Shown here piece by piece: positions 42,239-51,739 of a stretch of DNA of 64,000 bases. The notes under the pieces were generated by a model, which saw only the letters and a list, made by a program, of their open reading frames with translations, did no database searches and was not told the origin of the DNA. Location of the stretch: contig JAPLKS010000022.1 of the NCBI GenBank assembly GCA_026387915.1, positions 248,001-312,000 on the forward strand. Reading direction: 5' to 3'. Both the position numbers and the translations under genes were made by a program. How positions within the stretch are numbered: the stretch's first letter is position 1; every line of letters starts with the position of its first letter. This stretch comes from Gemmatimonadota bacterium. Lineage in GTDB: Bacteria; Gemmatimonadota; Gemmatimonadetes; Gemmatimonadales; Gemmatimonadaceae.

Positions 42239-43261
42239 TTATTGAATCCCGAGTACTCGGATCATCGTGACGGCGAGCACGATTAACACCACAAGCGAAC
42301 CGCTCACCGCCATCACGACGGGGCGCCCCACGCGTCCGAGCACGCGGATGTCGACGCCGAGTCCGAGTCCGGCCATCGCCGCGACGGTGAGCCAGCCGGA
42401 CAGCGTGCGGGTAGGATCCACCCACGTCGGCGGAATCATTCCCGCTGAGCGCACACCCGCCAGCACCAGGAATCCCACAATGAACCAGGGAAGCATTCGT
42501 GCGAGCTGCACGTGCGGCGCGGCGGTTGCCGCTCCGCGTTCACGGTGTGTCACGGCAAAGAACAGCACCACAGGCCCGAGCATCAGCACGCGCACGAGTT
42601 TTACGAGCGTTCCCACTTGCCCCGAGAGCAAACTCACAGGAAACGCCGCTGCCAACACCTGAGGCACCGCATACACGGTAAGCCCGGCCAGCACGCCGTA
42701 CTGGTAGTGACTCAGGTCGAGCGGTCTAATCAACAATGGCAGGCCGAGTACCACCGCCACGCCGAGAATGGCCGTGAAGGCAATTGCAGACGCCACATGT
42801 TCGCGATTCGCGCGAATGACTGGCGCCACCGCGGCGATCGCCGAGTTGCCGCAGATGGAGTTGCCGCAGGCTACGAGAATCGCGAGTGGCTTCGGCAGTC
42901 CGAGTGCGCGGCAAATCGCGTAACTCGCCGCGAGCCCAAGCACCACAAGCAGTACGATGCCAATCGCCAGCGATGGCCCCGCGCGCAATAACAGGGGCAG
43001 GTCAACCGAAGCGCCGAGTAAGAACACAGCCACCTCAAGCACTTCGCGCGCGGTGAACTGAATGCCAGTTTCGAACCGCGCTCCGGGCGTCCACATCGTG
43101 CGTACGATTAAGCCGAGGAGAATCGCGACGACGAGCCCTTCGATGACCGGATGCCCGAGCCATCGCGTTTCGAGTGTGGCGACGCCGATGGACGCAATCG
43201 CCACCATCACACAGAGCAATACGCCGGGGCCGACCGCGCTGGCGCGGCGCACAATATTCAT
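42239..43261 (-). CDS. YeiH/UPF0324-family putative sulfate exporter
   Basis: 340 residues from ATG 43261 (MNIVRRASAVGPGVLLCVMV); the upstream frame overlaps the previous gene's end. About ten membrane segments. Family motifs: FTAREVLEVAVFLLGASVDL, ACGNSICGNSAIAAVAPVIR, FPVSLLSGQVGTLVKLVRVL. Families of this type are annotated as sulfate or sulfonate-metabolism exporters with little direct evidence. Its neighbour is the sulfur-carrier operon, on the opposite strand. Confidence 0.85.
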   Translation of the reverse strand: MNIVRRASAVGPGVLLCVMVAIASIGVATLETRWLGHPVIEGLVVAILLGLIVRTMWTPGARFETGIQFTAREVLEVAVFLLGASVDLPLLLRAGPSLAIGIVLLVVLGLAASYAICRALGLPKPLAILVACGNSICGNSAIAAVAPVIRANREHVASAIAFTAILGVAVVLGLPLLIRPLDLSHYQYGVLAGLTVYAVPQVLAAAFPVSLLSGQVGTLVKLVRVLMLGPVVLFFAVTHRERGAATAAPHVQLARMLPWFIVGFLVLAGVRSAGMIPPTWVDPTRTLSGWLTVAAMAGLGLGVDIRVLGRVGRPVVMAVSGSLVVLIVLAVTMIRVLGIQ

Positions 43262-43271
43262 ACTGATGCGC

Positions 43272-43769
43272 CTAGCGATCTGTCGGTGGACCGAGCGGAC
43301 TCGGCGCACAGCCGGTGCGCTGGACCGTGTACGCAATGTGCGACACGCGCCATCCCTGCGGCGCGAGCTCGAGCGTAAAGGTATCTACGCCGCAGTGCGA
43401 GAACGTTCCGTCGATGTAAAAATCATACGGCGCGTAGACCAGTGCGATGGTGCCATTCACGTACGCCGTGGGTGCCCACATCCGTTCGAGGAGGCGATTC
43501 GGACGTGTCATGAGTCCGTTGAGAAACGCGGTGTCCGACTGAATCCGCGGCACGGCCGTGGGCGAAGCAGGGTCAGGAATGGAGGCCAGCGTGGCGCCCG
43601 GCACCATCACGCGCCGCGCGAGCGCGGTGTCGCGTGTCGAGATCGCCTGCAGCAACGCCTGTGCGGCGGCGATTGCGGCCGCGCCGGCTTTTGGTGAGTC
43701 CGGTGTCTGTGATGCAGCGCTCGTCGCCGTGAACAGGAGCAGCATGCAACAGGTGATCAGGGAACGCAT
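43272..43769 (-). CDS. Secreted NTF2/SnoaL-like protein
   Basis: 165 residues with a signal peptide (MRSLITCCMLLLFTATSAAS). The rest follows a cone-shaped NTF2-like pattern (LLQAISTRDTALARRVMVPG, YVNGTIALVYAPYDFYIDG, TFTLELAPQGWRVSHIAYTV) as in lumazine-binding-like/DUF4440-type proteins. No catalytic residue can be named. It ends 10 bases before the YeiH start, so the two are probably co-transcribed. Confidence 0.72.
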   Translation of the reverse strand: MRSLITCCMLLLFTATSAASQTPDSPKAGAAAIAAAQALLQAISTRDTALARRVMVPGATLASIPDPASPTAVPRIQSDTAFLNGLMTRPNRLLERMWAPTAYVNGTIALVYAPYDFYIDGTFSHCGVDTFTLELAPQGWRVSHIAYTVQRTGCAPSPLGPPTDR

Positions 43770-43829
43770 GCGGCCTCGGTGGTTCTGGAGTGCGTCGCGT
43801 GTGCGACGAGCGCTTCGATTGAGCGTGGC

Positions 43830-45506
43830 TTACCCGCGCACCAACTTTTTGTACTTGATCCGATGCGGCTGATCCGCATCCGGTCCCTTCCGACGCTTCA
43901 AGTCCTCGATGTACGCCTGGAAGTTCCCCTCAAACCACACCACATCCGAATCACCCTCAAACGCCAGAATGTGCGTCGCCACGCGATCAAGGAACCAACG
44001 ATCGTGCGAAATAATCACCGCACATCCGCCAAAATCGAGCACCGCTTCTTCCAGCGCGCGCAACGTATCGACGTCGAGATCGTTGGTCGGTTCGTCGAGC
44101 ATCAACAGATTGCCACCCGTCAGCAACGTCTTGGCCAAGTGCAACCGATTCCGTTCGCCACCCGACAAGTTCGCGACCAGTTTTTGCTGATCGGGACCCT
44201 TGAAGCCGAACGACGACGCATACGCACGGGAGTTCATCTCTTTCTTCCCCACCGGCAGCAACTCGCGGCCGCCGGAGATCTCCTCCCATAACGTGCGCTT
44301 CCCTTCCAACGTTCGGTTCTGATCCTGATACGAGATGATGACCGTCTCGCCGACCTTGAGCGTGCCTTCATCCGCGGTTTCGTGCCCGTTGATCATGCGG
44401 AACAGCGTCGTCTTACCGGCGCCGTTCGGCCCGATAATCCCGACAATCCCCGCGCGCGGCAGGGAGAAGGTGAGGTTCTCAAAGAGCAGCTTGTCGCCGA
44501 ACCCCTTCTTGAGCTTGTTCGCGACCACCACATCGTTGCCGAGTCGCGGCGCCGGCGGGATGACGATTTCATTCTGCACCACCTTTTCCTGCTGCGCCTC
44601 GCTCACCAGTTCTTCGTAGTTCTGCAAACGCGCCTTGTTCTTGGCCTGTCGCGCACGCGGCGCCAAGCGCACCCACTCGAGCTCACGGTCGAGTGTCTTT
44701 TGGCGCGTGCTCGCGACTTTTTCTTCCTGCGCCATACGCGCCGCCTTCTGCTCGAGCCAACCACTGTAGTTGCCTTCGTACGGCACACCACGTCCGCGAT
44801 CGAGTTCAAGAATCCACTTGGCCACATTATCGAGGAAGTATCGATCGTGTGTGATCGCTACGACCGTGCCGGCAAAACTCTCGAGATGATGCTCAAGCCA
44901 CGCCACCGACTCCGCGTCGAGGTGGTTGGTGGGTTCGTCGAGGAGCAACATGTCGGGCTCTTCGAGCAACACGCGACAGAGCGCCACGCGACGCTTCTCA
45001 CCACCAGAGAGCGTGGTCACATCCGCATCCGGCGGCGGCAGGCGAAGCGCGTCCATTGCCACGTCGATCTTGTTGTCGAGATTCCACAGATCGTGGTGGT
45101 CAATGTACTCCTGCAGCTTCCCCTGCTTCACAAGCAAGGCGTCCATTGCCGCATCGTCCATTGGCTCGGCGAACTGCATCGCAATCGCATTGAACTCATT
45201 GAGCGCAGCACGCTGCTCTTGGAGCGCGAGTTCCACATTGCCGCGCACGTCGAGCGTGGGATCGAGTTCTGGCTCCTGCGAGAGGTAGCCGATCTTCGTT
45301 CCCTTATGCGCCCAGGCTTCGCCCTGAAATTCCTGGTCGATGCCGGCCATGATTTTGAGCAGCGACGACTTGCCCGACCCGTTTGGTCCGAGCACGCCGA
45401 TCTTGGCGCCAGGGTAAAACGACAGCCAGATGTCGTCGAGAATGATGCGCGCGGGCGGAATCACCTTGCGCAGGCCCTTCATTACATAAATAAGCTGCGG
45501 CGCCAT
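43830..45506 (-). CDS. ettA: Energy-dependent translational throttle protein EttA (ABC-F)
   Basis: 558 residues, the usual EttA length. Two ATPase cassettes without membrane domains: Walker A GVLGPNGSGKSSLLKIMAG and IIGPNGAGKTTLFRMING, signatures LSGGEKRRVALCR and LSGGERNRLHLAK, Walker B LLLDEPTNHLDAESV and LMLDEPTNDLDVD. The EttA arm lies in cassette 1, and the linker region reads EWVRLAPRARQAKNKARL. It binds the ribosomal E site and adjusts translation to the ATP/ADP ratio. Confidence 0.96.
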   Translation of the reverse strand: MAPQLIYVMKGLRKVIPPARIILDDIWLSFYPGAKIGVLGPNGSGKSSLLKIMAGIDQEFQGEAWAHKGTKIGYLSQEPELDPTLDVRGNVELALQEQRAALNEFNAIAMQFAEPMDDAAMDALLVKQGKLQEYIDHHDLWNLDNKIDVAMDALRLPPPDADVTTLSGGEKRRVALCRVLLEEPDMLLLDEPTNHLDAESVAWLEHHLESFAGTVVAITHDRYFLDNVAKWILELDRGRGVPYEGNYSGWLEQKAARMAQEEKVASTRQKTLDRELEWVRLAPRARQAKNKARLQNYEELVSEAQQEKVVQNEIVIPPAPRLGNDVVVANKLKKGFGDKLLFENLTFSLPRAGIVGIIGPNGAGKTTLFRMINGHETADEGTLKVGETVIISYQDQNRTLEGKRTLWEEISGGRELLPVGKKEMNSRAYASSFGFKGPDQQKLVANLSGGERNRLHLAKTLLTGGNLLMLDEPTNDLDVDTLRALEEAVLDFGGCAVIISHDRWFLDRVATHILAFEGDSDVVWFEGNFQAYIEDLKRRKGPDADQPHRIKYKKLVRG

Positions 45507-45742
45507 GCCCGATCAGTCCTTACACGTTGATGAATAATGACTTGCGGTGCGGATGGCCTAGCCGTATCGAGGGCTCCATCAGTACTTGGAGGACTCCATA
45601 CTGCCGAGACCTTACGCTTCGCTATTTCCGAATGAAAGTTACCACACTGCGGAAGAATTGAGGATATTTGGGGTCTCTGAGGTTCCTCGGCTGGTAAGTG
45701 CCGGAATTCCCATCGCGTCGACGTCGTTCACGGAGTTTGCCA

Positions 45743-48103
45743 ATGCCGTTCCGCCCGCTTCTTCGTGCCGCCGTGCGCAGTGCTCGGTTGGTGAGCTCCG
45801 TCGCATTGCTATTGTCTATCGCCGTCCCCGATCGGGCCGCCGCGCAGGGCACGCTCGCCGACTACAAACGCTCCGACGGGCTGCGCGCCGCCGTGACGGG
45901 GCTGGTGGTCGCGGCGCCGGAGCCAGCCAACTGGATCGAGCACACCAACACGTTTTGGTACCGCCGAGCCGTCCGTGGTGGCAGCGATTTTGTTCTCTAC
46001 GACGTGGCGTCAGCGAAAAAACGGCCGGCGTTTGACCACGACAAACTGGCCGCGTCGCTCTCCCGCGTCATGAGTAAGCCGTACACGGGGCTCACACTTC
46101 CCTTTACCGCCTTTGCGTTTGCTGACAGCGGCCGCCGCATCGCCGTCCGGTTCGACAGCACAGCGTGGCTCTGCTCACTCGCCGATTACGCCTGTGCCAA
46201 AGATTCCACGGCTGCAGCAGGGCGCGGTGGCGGGGCAGCGCCAGGCTCCGGGACCGGCCCGAATGACCGGCCACGCCTCTCCCCGGACGGTCGGCTGGAA
46301 GCATTCGTCAGGAACTTCAACGTGGCGGTGCGCACGGTTGGATCTACCAAGGATTCGCTGCTCAGCACCGATGGCTCTGAGGGCAACGCGTATCGGATTC
46401 AAAGCATCGTGTGGGCTCCCGATTCCAAAAAACTCGCCGCCTTCCGCGTCAAGCCCGGCTACCAGCGCATGGTGCGCTACGTGGAATCGTCGCCAGCCGA
46501 TCAGCTACAGCCCAAGACGTTTGAGCGATTCTATGCCAAGCCGGGCGACGTGCTCGACGTGCAACAGCCCGTCCTCTTCAATCTCTCCACCCACACCGAA
46601 TCGGTCGTCGACGCGACACTGTTTCCGAATCCCTACAACCTCGCACGCCTCGCGTGGCGCAAGGACGGCCGCGCCGTGACGTTCGAGTACAACGAACGCG
46701 GTCATCAACTTTTCCGCGTGCTCGAAGCCGACGCCTCCACTGGGCGCGTGCGTGCCGTTATCGAAGAACGGATGCCCACGTTCTTTGAGTACTCGGCTAA
46801 GCTGTTCCGGTTCGACGTAGACGACGGAAAAGAAGTTGTTTGGATGTCGGAGCGAGACGGTTGGAATCACCTCTACCTGTACGACGGCATCTCGGGCCGC
46901 GTGAAACAACAAATCACCAAAGGCCGATGGGTGGTGCGTGGTGTGGATAGTGTGGACGTCACGCAACGGCAAATCTGGTTTCGCGCGAGTGGCATGGACG
47001 CCAAGCAGGATCCGTATTTCGTCCAGTACTATCGGATCAACTTCGACGGCACCGCACTCACCGCGCTGACGCAGGCCGATGGCAACCATGTGGTGCACTT
47101 CTCGGCCGATCACAGCATGTACGTCGACACCTGGTCGCGCGTGGACGTGCCGCCCGTCTCGCAGCTCCGTCGGACAAGCGATCAGGCGGTGCTACAAGAA
47201 CTCGAGCGCGGCGACGCGAGCGCATTGCGCGCCACTGGATGGCAACCGCCGGAGCCCTTCGTCGCAAAAGCACGCGATGGTGTCACCGATATTTGGGGCG
47301 TCATCATCCGGCCCACGAACTTCGATGCGAGTCGACACTATCCGGTGGTTGAGAACATCTACGCCGGACCACAAGACTCATTCGTCCCCAAAACATTCGC
47401 GGCGTTCAATGCGATGCAAACGATCGCGGAGCTCGGATTCATTGTTGTGCAAATCGATGGTATGGGGACGTCGAATCGCTCCAAGGCGTTTCATGACGTC
47501 GCCTGGAAGAACCTCGGCGACGCGGGCTTTGCCGATCGTATTCTCTGGCACAAAGCGGTGGCGGCAAAGTACCCGTGGTACGACATCTCGCGCGTTGGAA
47601 TTTACGGCACCTCAGCCGGCGGGCAGAACTCGCTCGGTGCCCTCCTGTTCCATCCGGAGTTCTATAAAGTCGCGTTCAGTGCCGCCGGTTGTCATGACAA
47701 TCGGATGGACAAGATCTGGTGGAATGAACAGTGGATGGGATGGCCGCTTGGCCCGGAGTATGCAGCCTCATCCAATGTCGACCATGCGAAACAGTTGGAG
47801 GGAAAACTGTTACTGCTGGTCGGAGAACTCGACACGAACGTCGATCCCTCCAGCACGATGCAGGTCGTCAACGCCCTCATCAAGGCGGACAAGTTCTTTG
47901 ACCTGTTGGTCATCCCGGGCGCGAATCACACGTCGGGCGGCCCGTACGGTGATCGCAAGCGCAATGACTTCTTCGTCCATCACCTACTCGGCGTCGAACC
48001 GCCGGACCGCAACGCGTTACCACTCAAGGCATCAGGTGATAACGATGATGCGGCGGCATCGTGGGATGCCATTTGGGCCGCCTGGGGGAAGGCGCGCGAC
48101 TGA
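45743..48103 (+). CDS. Exported S9-family prolyl oligopeptidase (DPP-IV type)
   Basis: 786 residues from ATG 45743 with CGGAG seven bases upstream; a signal peptide ends VPDRAAAQ. N-terminal beta-propeller, C-terminal alpha/beta hydrolase with the triad: Ser624 ([10 protein letters not shown]), Asp697 ([12 protein letters not shown]), His729 (PGANHTSGG). A Glu pair before the hydrolase domain is not obvious, so exact dipeptidyl specificity is open. With the M1 and M20 enzymes at 27.5-30.9 kb it fits growth on peptides. The 236 bases upstream (45507-45742) hold no gene and no clear structure. Confidence 0.9.
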   Translation: MPFRPLLRAAVRSARLVSSVALLLSIAVPDRAAAQGTLADYKRSDGLRAAVTGLVVAAPEPANWIEHTNTFWYRRAVRGGSDFVLYDVASAKKRPAFDHDKLAASLSRVMSKPYTGLTLPFTAFAFADSGRRIAVRFDSTAWLCSLADYACAKDSTAAAGRGGGAAPGSGTGPNDRPRLSPDGRLEAFVRNFNVAVRTVGSTKDSLLSTDGSEGNAYRIQSIVWAPDSKKLAAFRVKPGYQRMVRYVESSPADQLQPKTFERFYAKPGDVLDVQQPVLFNLSTHTESVVDATLFPNPYNLARLAWRKDGRAVTFEYNERGHQLFRVLEADASTGRVRAVIEERMPTFFEYSAKLFRFDVDDGKEVVWMSERDGWNHLYLYDGISGRVKQQITKGRWVVRGVDSVDVTQRQIWFRASGMDAKQDPYFVQYYRINFDGTALTALTQADGNHVVHFSADHSMYVDTWSRVDVPPVSQLRRTSDQAVLQELERGDASALRATGWQPPEPFVAKARDGVTDIWGVIIRPTNFDASRHYPVVENIYAGPQDSFVPKTFAAFNAMQTIAELGFIVVQIDGMGTSNRSKAFHDVAWKNLGDAGFADRILWHKAVAAKYPWYDISRVGIYGTSAGGQNSLGALLFHPEFYKVAFSAAGCHDNRMDKIWWNEQWMGWPLGPEYAASSNVDHAKQLEGKLLLLVGELDTNVDPSSTMQVVNALIKADKFFDLLVIPGANHTSGGPYGDRKRNDFFVHHLLGVEPPDRNALPLKASGDNDDAAASWDAIWAAWGKARD

Positions 48104-48115
48104 TCGTCGCGCGCC
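48091..48115. terminator. Hairpin spanning the S9 peptidase stop codon
   Basis: GGCGCGCGAC (48091-48100), loop TGATC holding the stop TGA, GTCGCGCGCC (48106-48115), then TTGG. It serves the convergent pair S9 peptidase and GT39-like gene. Confidence 0.7.
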
Positions 48116-48125
48116 TTGGTATGGC

Positions 48126-49697
48126 TTACGGCTTGGGCACTTTGTACAACGAGGCGATTGTCGCCGAGCCAAGCCGGAGCGAGAAGAGTTCACCTCGATC
48201 CGGCTTGGGGTCGTCCGCATACCGAAAATTCGTGATGAAGTAATCCGCTTCCTCGAGCGATTTTACGTATTGCAACCGTCGACGATCGCTCGGCACGAGC
48301 ATCAGTGAGTTCGCCACGCCCGGATAGTTCTCGACGCGCACCTTGATGACCGCGGATGAGTCCATGCGCACCAACCGCTCCAACATCGGCCGGTACGACA
48401 GTCCCCAGTAGTCGAAGTCAAACCGACCGCGCGCGGTCGCAAGATCAGCGCCGGCCATCTGATTGAAATACAGATGCTCAAAGGGGTGACTCGTCGCCAT
48501 GAAGTTCACCGAGGGCGCGAGACAAAGCGCCGCGCCGATCGCAGCGACTGCGGCGCGCCGACGCGCCGGCCATTCCGCAGTCCAGCGACGGCTCCACGCC
48601 CATATCGCGTCTGCACCGCACACGCTCAGATACAACAGCGCTGGATAGACGAAGTACAAATGCCGCCATCCGTCGTACAGAATCGGATGCAGGACAATCG
48701 TCATCAACAACGGCGCGGCAAACCAGCACACCACCACCAGATCCTGACTCGGTGCCTGCAGCACCTCACGCCACTCCGTGATGGCGCGACGCGCGACGAC
48801 CGCCGCGCCAGCCACAAACAGCACGAGGTATGGAATCGGAATCGTGACCAGCATCCACGACGGGATGTAGTACCACGGCAACTGCTTCGGCGAGACAGAC
48901 GCGCCCCACAACATCACCGACCGCGGGCTCAACGTGTTGCTACTCGCGTTCAGGACCGCCTGCGAAAACACGCCCCAGTAGTCAATCCGCAGCACAGGCC
49001 AGAACAGCGGCAGGAGCAGCGCGATCAACACGGCGTATGCGGCAAGGCGAATGAGCGCGGCGCGGTCACGGTGCCGAAGCAGTGTCAGTACGATCGTGAA
49101 GCCAACGGCCAGCAAGCCGAGGATGCGCGTACTCACCAACATCGACGTGAGCACCGCGTGACCGATCACGATCGGCCAGGAGGGTCGCTCCAACCACACG
49201 CACAACGTGAGCATCGTCGCCACGAACAGCGTGAGGAACGGGACGTCTTTCGTGTTGTAAAACGCGTGCGCAAAGAACAGCGGCGTCAACACGAGCATTC
49301 CAGAGGCAAAGAGCGAGAGTCCTGTTCCGAACCGGCGCCGGCAGAACGCATAGAACAGTGCAACGCCCAGCACGAACACGAGGAAGGTCGCGAAATGTCG
49401 CGCAAAGAATGCCGAGCGAATGTCGGAAAAGGCCGCGACGCGCTCCATAGTCGCCAGCCCGATTTCGAACACTGGGCCATGGCGCTCCCACGCAAATCCT
49501 TTTTCGGCGCGCAACGCTTCAAGCGCGTAGATGTCGGGAATCTGTTGCGCGACATACATCTGCCCAAACTCGCGTGTCGGTATCTCGTCCCACGAGATGC
49601 CGTAATCGCGGAACACGGACAACCCAATAATGAGTAGCGCGGAAAAGAACAGCGCGACCCACGGATTGACGCGAAATCGAGTAGAAGGAGCGGGCAT
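48126..49697 (-). CDS. Membrane glycosyltransferase (GT39/ArnT-like)
   Basis: 523 residues with about 11-12 membrane segments. The first external loop has the catalytic acidic motif of polyprenyl-phosphate-sugar transferases (FRDYGISWDEIPTREFG), and a later loop has YNTKDVPFLTLFVATML. The C-terminal part is soluble and periplasmic. It would move a sugar from a polyprenyl carrier to lipid or protein; acceptor unknown. No neighbouring glycan genes. Confidence 0.8.
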   Translation of the reverse strand: MPAPSTRFRVNPWVALFFSALLIIGLSVFRDYGISWDEIPTREFGQMYVAQQIPDIYALEALRAEKGFAWERHGPVFEIGLATMERVAAFSDIRSAFFARHFATFLVFVLGVALFYAFCRRRFGTGLSLFASGMLVLTPLFFAHAFYNTKDVPFLTLFVATMLTLCVWLERPSWPIVIGHAVLTSMLVSTRILGLLAVGFTIVLTLLRHRDRAALIRLAAYAVLIALLLPLFWPVLRIDYWGVFSQAVLNASSNTLSPRSVMLWGASVSPKQLPWYYIPSWMLVTIPIPYLVLFVAGAAVVARRAITEWREVLQAPSQDLVVVCWFAAPLLMTIVLHPILYDGWRHLYFVYPALLYLSVCGADAIWAWSRRWTAEWPARRRAAVAAIGAALCLAPSVNFMATSHPFEHLYFNQMAGADLATARGRFDFDYWGLSYRPMLERLVRMDSSAVIKVRVENYPGVANSLMLVPSDRRRLQYVKSLEEADYFITNFRYADDPKPDRGELFSLRLGSATIASLYKVPKP

Positions 49698-49784
49698 TGA
49701 GCGCTAGGGAATCAGCCAGCCAGCGCGCACCAAGGCGCGCACGGATATTACGCTATTCCCAACGCCCGTGAAGGGGCGCGCCCC

Positions 49785-50390
49785 TCACCCCTTCTGAAAA
49801 ACTGAGTCCGCCTGCCCCTGCCGACGCTCACGATCCCCATACGTCGCTTCGGGATCGAAGTGCTGCTCGTTCGTCGCGAGCTTGGCCGTCAGCTGGTTAA
49901 TCGTCTCCGGATCGAGCGCCCGTACGAGCGAGTTGAACCGATCTTCCATGTCCGTCAACAGGCTCGCCGCATGCTTGATCTGCTGCGACGTGATGTCCTG
50001 AAACTGCACCTGATTGATCGCCGACATTAGCTCGTCCTTTATTCGTTCGCGCTTCTCCGCTTCCGCGGGGTTTGCGCCCCCGTCCATCTTCTCGAGTTCG
50101 TCTACCATCCCCAACGAACGATCGATGCCGTCCAGAATCCCGTGCGCGGCCTGTTCCGTTGCATGTGAGACTTTCTTGAGCTGTTGCATCGTCATGCGCA
50201 GTGTACTCACCGATTCCGCCTCCAGCTCACCACTCGTATCGCGCAACTGAGCAATGACCGAACTCACCTGCGCTTGCATCAGGCTCAAAATCGCCGGAAG
50301 CGATTCAATCCCCCGTACGCCATTTTGGAAAATGGCCTCTGGATCAGGGGGTGCTTGTGGCGCGTGGGGCGGAGCGGGCTGCGTCATCAT
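49785..50390 (-). CDS. cheZ: CheZ-like protein phosphatase
   Basis: 201 residues from ATG 50390 with AAGGAG eight bases upstream. Long helical protein with the CheZ core: LKKVSHATEQAAHGILDGID and the catalytic Gln/Asp helix INQVQFQDITSQQIKHAASL (Gln inserted into the CheY active site). A Pro-rich N-terminus precedes it. The CheY-binding tail found in enteric CheZ (DLLDSLGF-like) is only weakly suggested at the end (GQADSVFQKG). It removes phosphate from CheY. No chemotaxis or flagellar genes are in this window, so it is an orphan here. Confidence 0.85.
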   Translation of the reverse strand: MMTQPAPPHAPQAPPDPEAIFQNGVRGIESLPAILSLMQAQVSSVIAQLRDTSGELEAESVSTLRMTMQQLKKVSHATEQAAHGILDGIDRSLGMVDELEKMDGGANPAEAEKRERIKDELMSAINQVQFQDITSQQIKHAASLLTDMEDRFNSLVRALDPETINQLTAKLATNEQHFDPEATYGDRERRQGQADSVFQKG

Positions 50391-50507
50391 GGTGGGTCTC
50401 CTTGCCTATCAGCTTCGGCCTGAGCCGGAACCGACTTGAACTATTGATCGTTCTGTCGTTGGTTAGCATATGAAAGCAGGACAACACCTTGTCTCAACCG
50501 GGGCTCC

Positions 50508-51218
50508 GTGGATATCACAAATATTGCTTCCAGACTCTCCGGCAACCCGCTAACGGCCATCCCCGTACTTTTCCTTGCCGGGGTCCTGACCAGCTTCACC
50601 CCGTGCGTCTATCCGATGATCCCCATCACCGCGGCGATCGTCGGCGGCACCTCCGTTGGGCGGCCAGGAAAGGCTCGAGCGCTGGCGCTCTCCCTCACGT
50701 ATGTCGTTGGCCTGTCAGTAGTTTACGCCACGCTTGGACTGTTCGCAGGACTCAGCGGTTCGCTCTTTGGGTCGGTTAGCAGCAACCCTTGGCTCCTCTT
50801 TGTGATGGCCAATGTCCTCGTCTTGGCCGCCCTTTCGATGCTCGATGTGATCCCCGTTCGAGTCCCATCCGCCCTTCTCACCCGCGCCGCATCGGCAGGC
50901 GAGGGGGGGAGGTTCGCCGGCGCCCTCGTGATGGGAGCCATGAGCGGACTCGTCGCGGCCCCCTGCTCCGCCCCAGTTATGGCGGCGGTGCTCACCTGGG
51001 TCACCTCGACCAAGTCGGCCGCCCTCGGATTTGCCTATCTTTTTGCCTTCTCGCTGGGCATGTGCACGCTCCTCGTCGCGGTCGGGGTATCCAGCGGTAG
51101 CCTAGCTCGCCTCCCGCGCGCCGGCGCGTGGATGCTCTGGATCAAACGGGTGTTCGCCATCGTCATGCTCGGCGTTGCCGAGTACTACCTATTGAAGGCA
51201 GGCCAGCTGTGGATCTGA
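50508..51218 (+). CDS. CcdA/DsbD-type transmembrane thiol-disulfide protein
   Basis: 236 residues from GTG 50508. Six or so membrane segments with the two redox cysteines of the DsbD transmembrane domain: LTSFTPCVYPMIPITAAIVG (first Cys) and MSGLVAAPCSAPVMAAVLTW (second). It carries reducing power from cytoplasmic thioredoxin to the periplasm. Upstream, the 117 bases to the cheZ gene hold only promoter-type sequence. The next gene is its probable partner. Confidence 0.9.
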   Translation: MDITNIASRLSGNPLTAIPVLFLAGVLTSFTPCVYPMIPITAAIVGGTSVGRPGKARALALSLTYVVGLSVVYATLGLFAGLSGSLFGSVSSNPWLLFVMANVLVLAALSMLDVIPVRVPSALLTRAASAGEGGRFAGALVMGAMSGLVAAPCSAPVMAAVLTWVTSTKSAALGFAYLFAFSLGMCTLLVAVGVSSGSLARLPRAGAWMLWIKRVFAIVMLGVAEYYLLKAGQLWI

Positions 51219-51739
51219 TTCTCACGCACGGCGCTCGCACGCATCGCCTCGGACGTCTCTTGGGTTCCGCGCTCTTCGCGATGTTGCTCGCCGCGCTTCC
51301 GCTCGCCGCGCAGGAAAGTGGAATCGCCGTCGGCTCGGCCGCGCCATCTGCCACGGTCGAAACCCTCGACGGCAAGGCGAGCGACTTGTCGCAGTTGATC
51401 GGCAAGTCGCCAGTCGTCATTGAGTTCTGGGCCACCTGGTGCGAGAACTGCAAAGAACTCGAGCCAGTGTGGCTCGCGATGCAAAAGAAATACGTGGGCA
51501 AGGTGCAGTTCGCGAGCGTCGCTGTTGGCGTCAACCAAAGCGCAGAACTCGTGCGACGTTACGTTGACCGCCACAAACTCGGCGGCACGCAGTTCTACGA
51601 TCGCACTGGCAAGGCAGTCGATGCGTACGACGTTCCCGCCACGAGCTACGTCGTGGTCATCAACAAGAATGGCAAAGTGGTCTACGGTGGCGTGGGTGGA
51701 CGACAGGATCTCGACGCTGCCATCCGGAAGGCCTTCTAA
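51209..51739 (+). CDS. Exported thioredoxin-like (TlpA/DsbE-type) protein
   Basis: 176 residues from GTG 51209, overlapping the CcdA-like gene by 10 bases. N-terminal hydrophobic segment (LLGSALFAMLLAALPLAAQ) for export. Thioredoxin fold with a WCENC active site (FWATWCENCKELEPVWLAMQ) and cis-Pro (DVPATSYVVV). It probably receives electrons from the CcdA-like protein and reduces periplasmic disulfides or cytochrome c apoproteins. Confidence 0.9.
   Translation: MDLILTHGARTHRLGRLLGSALFAMLLAALPLAAQESGIAVGSAAPSATVETLDGKASDLSQLIGKSPVVIEFWATWCENCKELEPVWLAMQKKYVGKVQFASVAVGVNQSAELVRRYVDRHKLGGTQFYDRTGKAVDAYDVPATSYVVVINKNGKVVYGGVGGRQDLDAAIRKAF

Noticed and set aside
48474-49637. 387-residue plus-strand frame rich in Arg, Gln and His
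   Set aside because: Antisense shadow of the GT39-like membrane protein.
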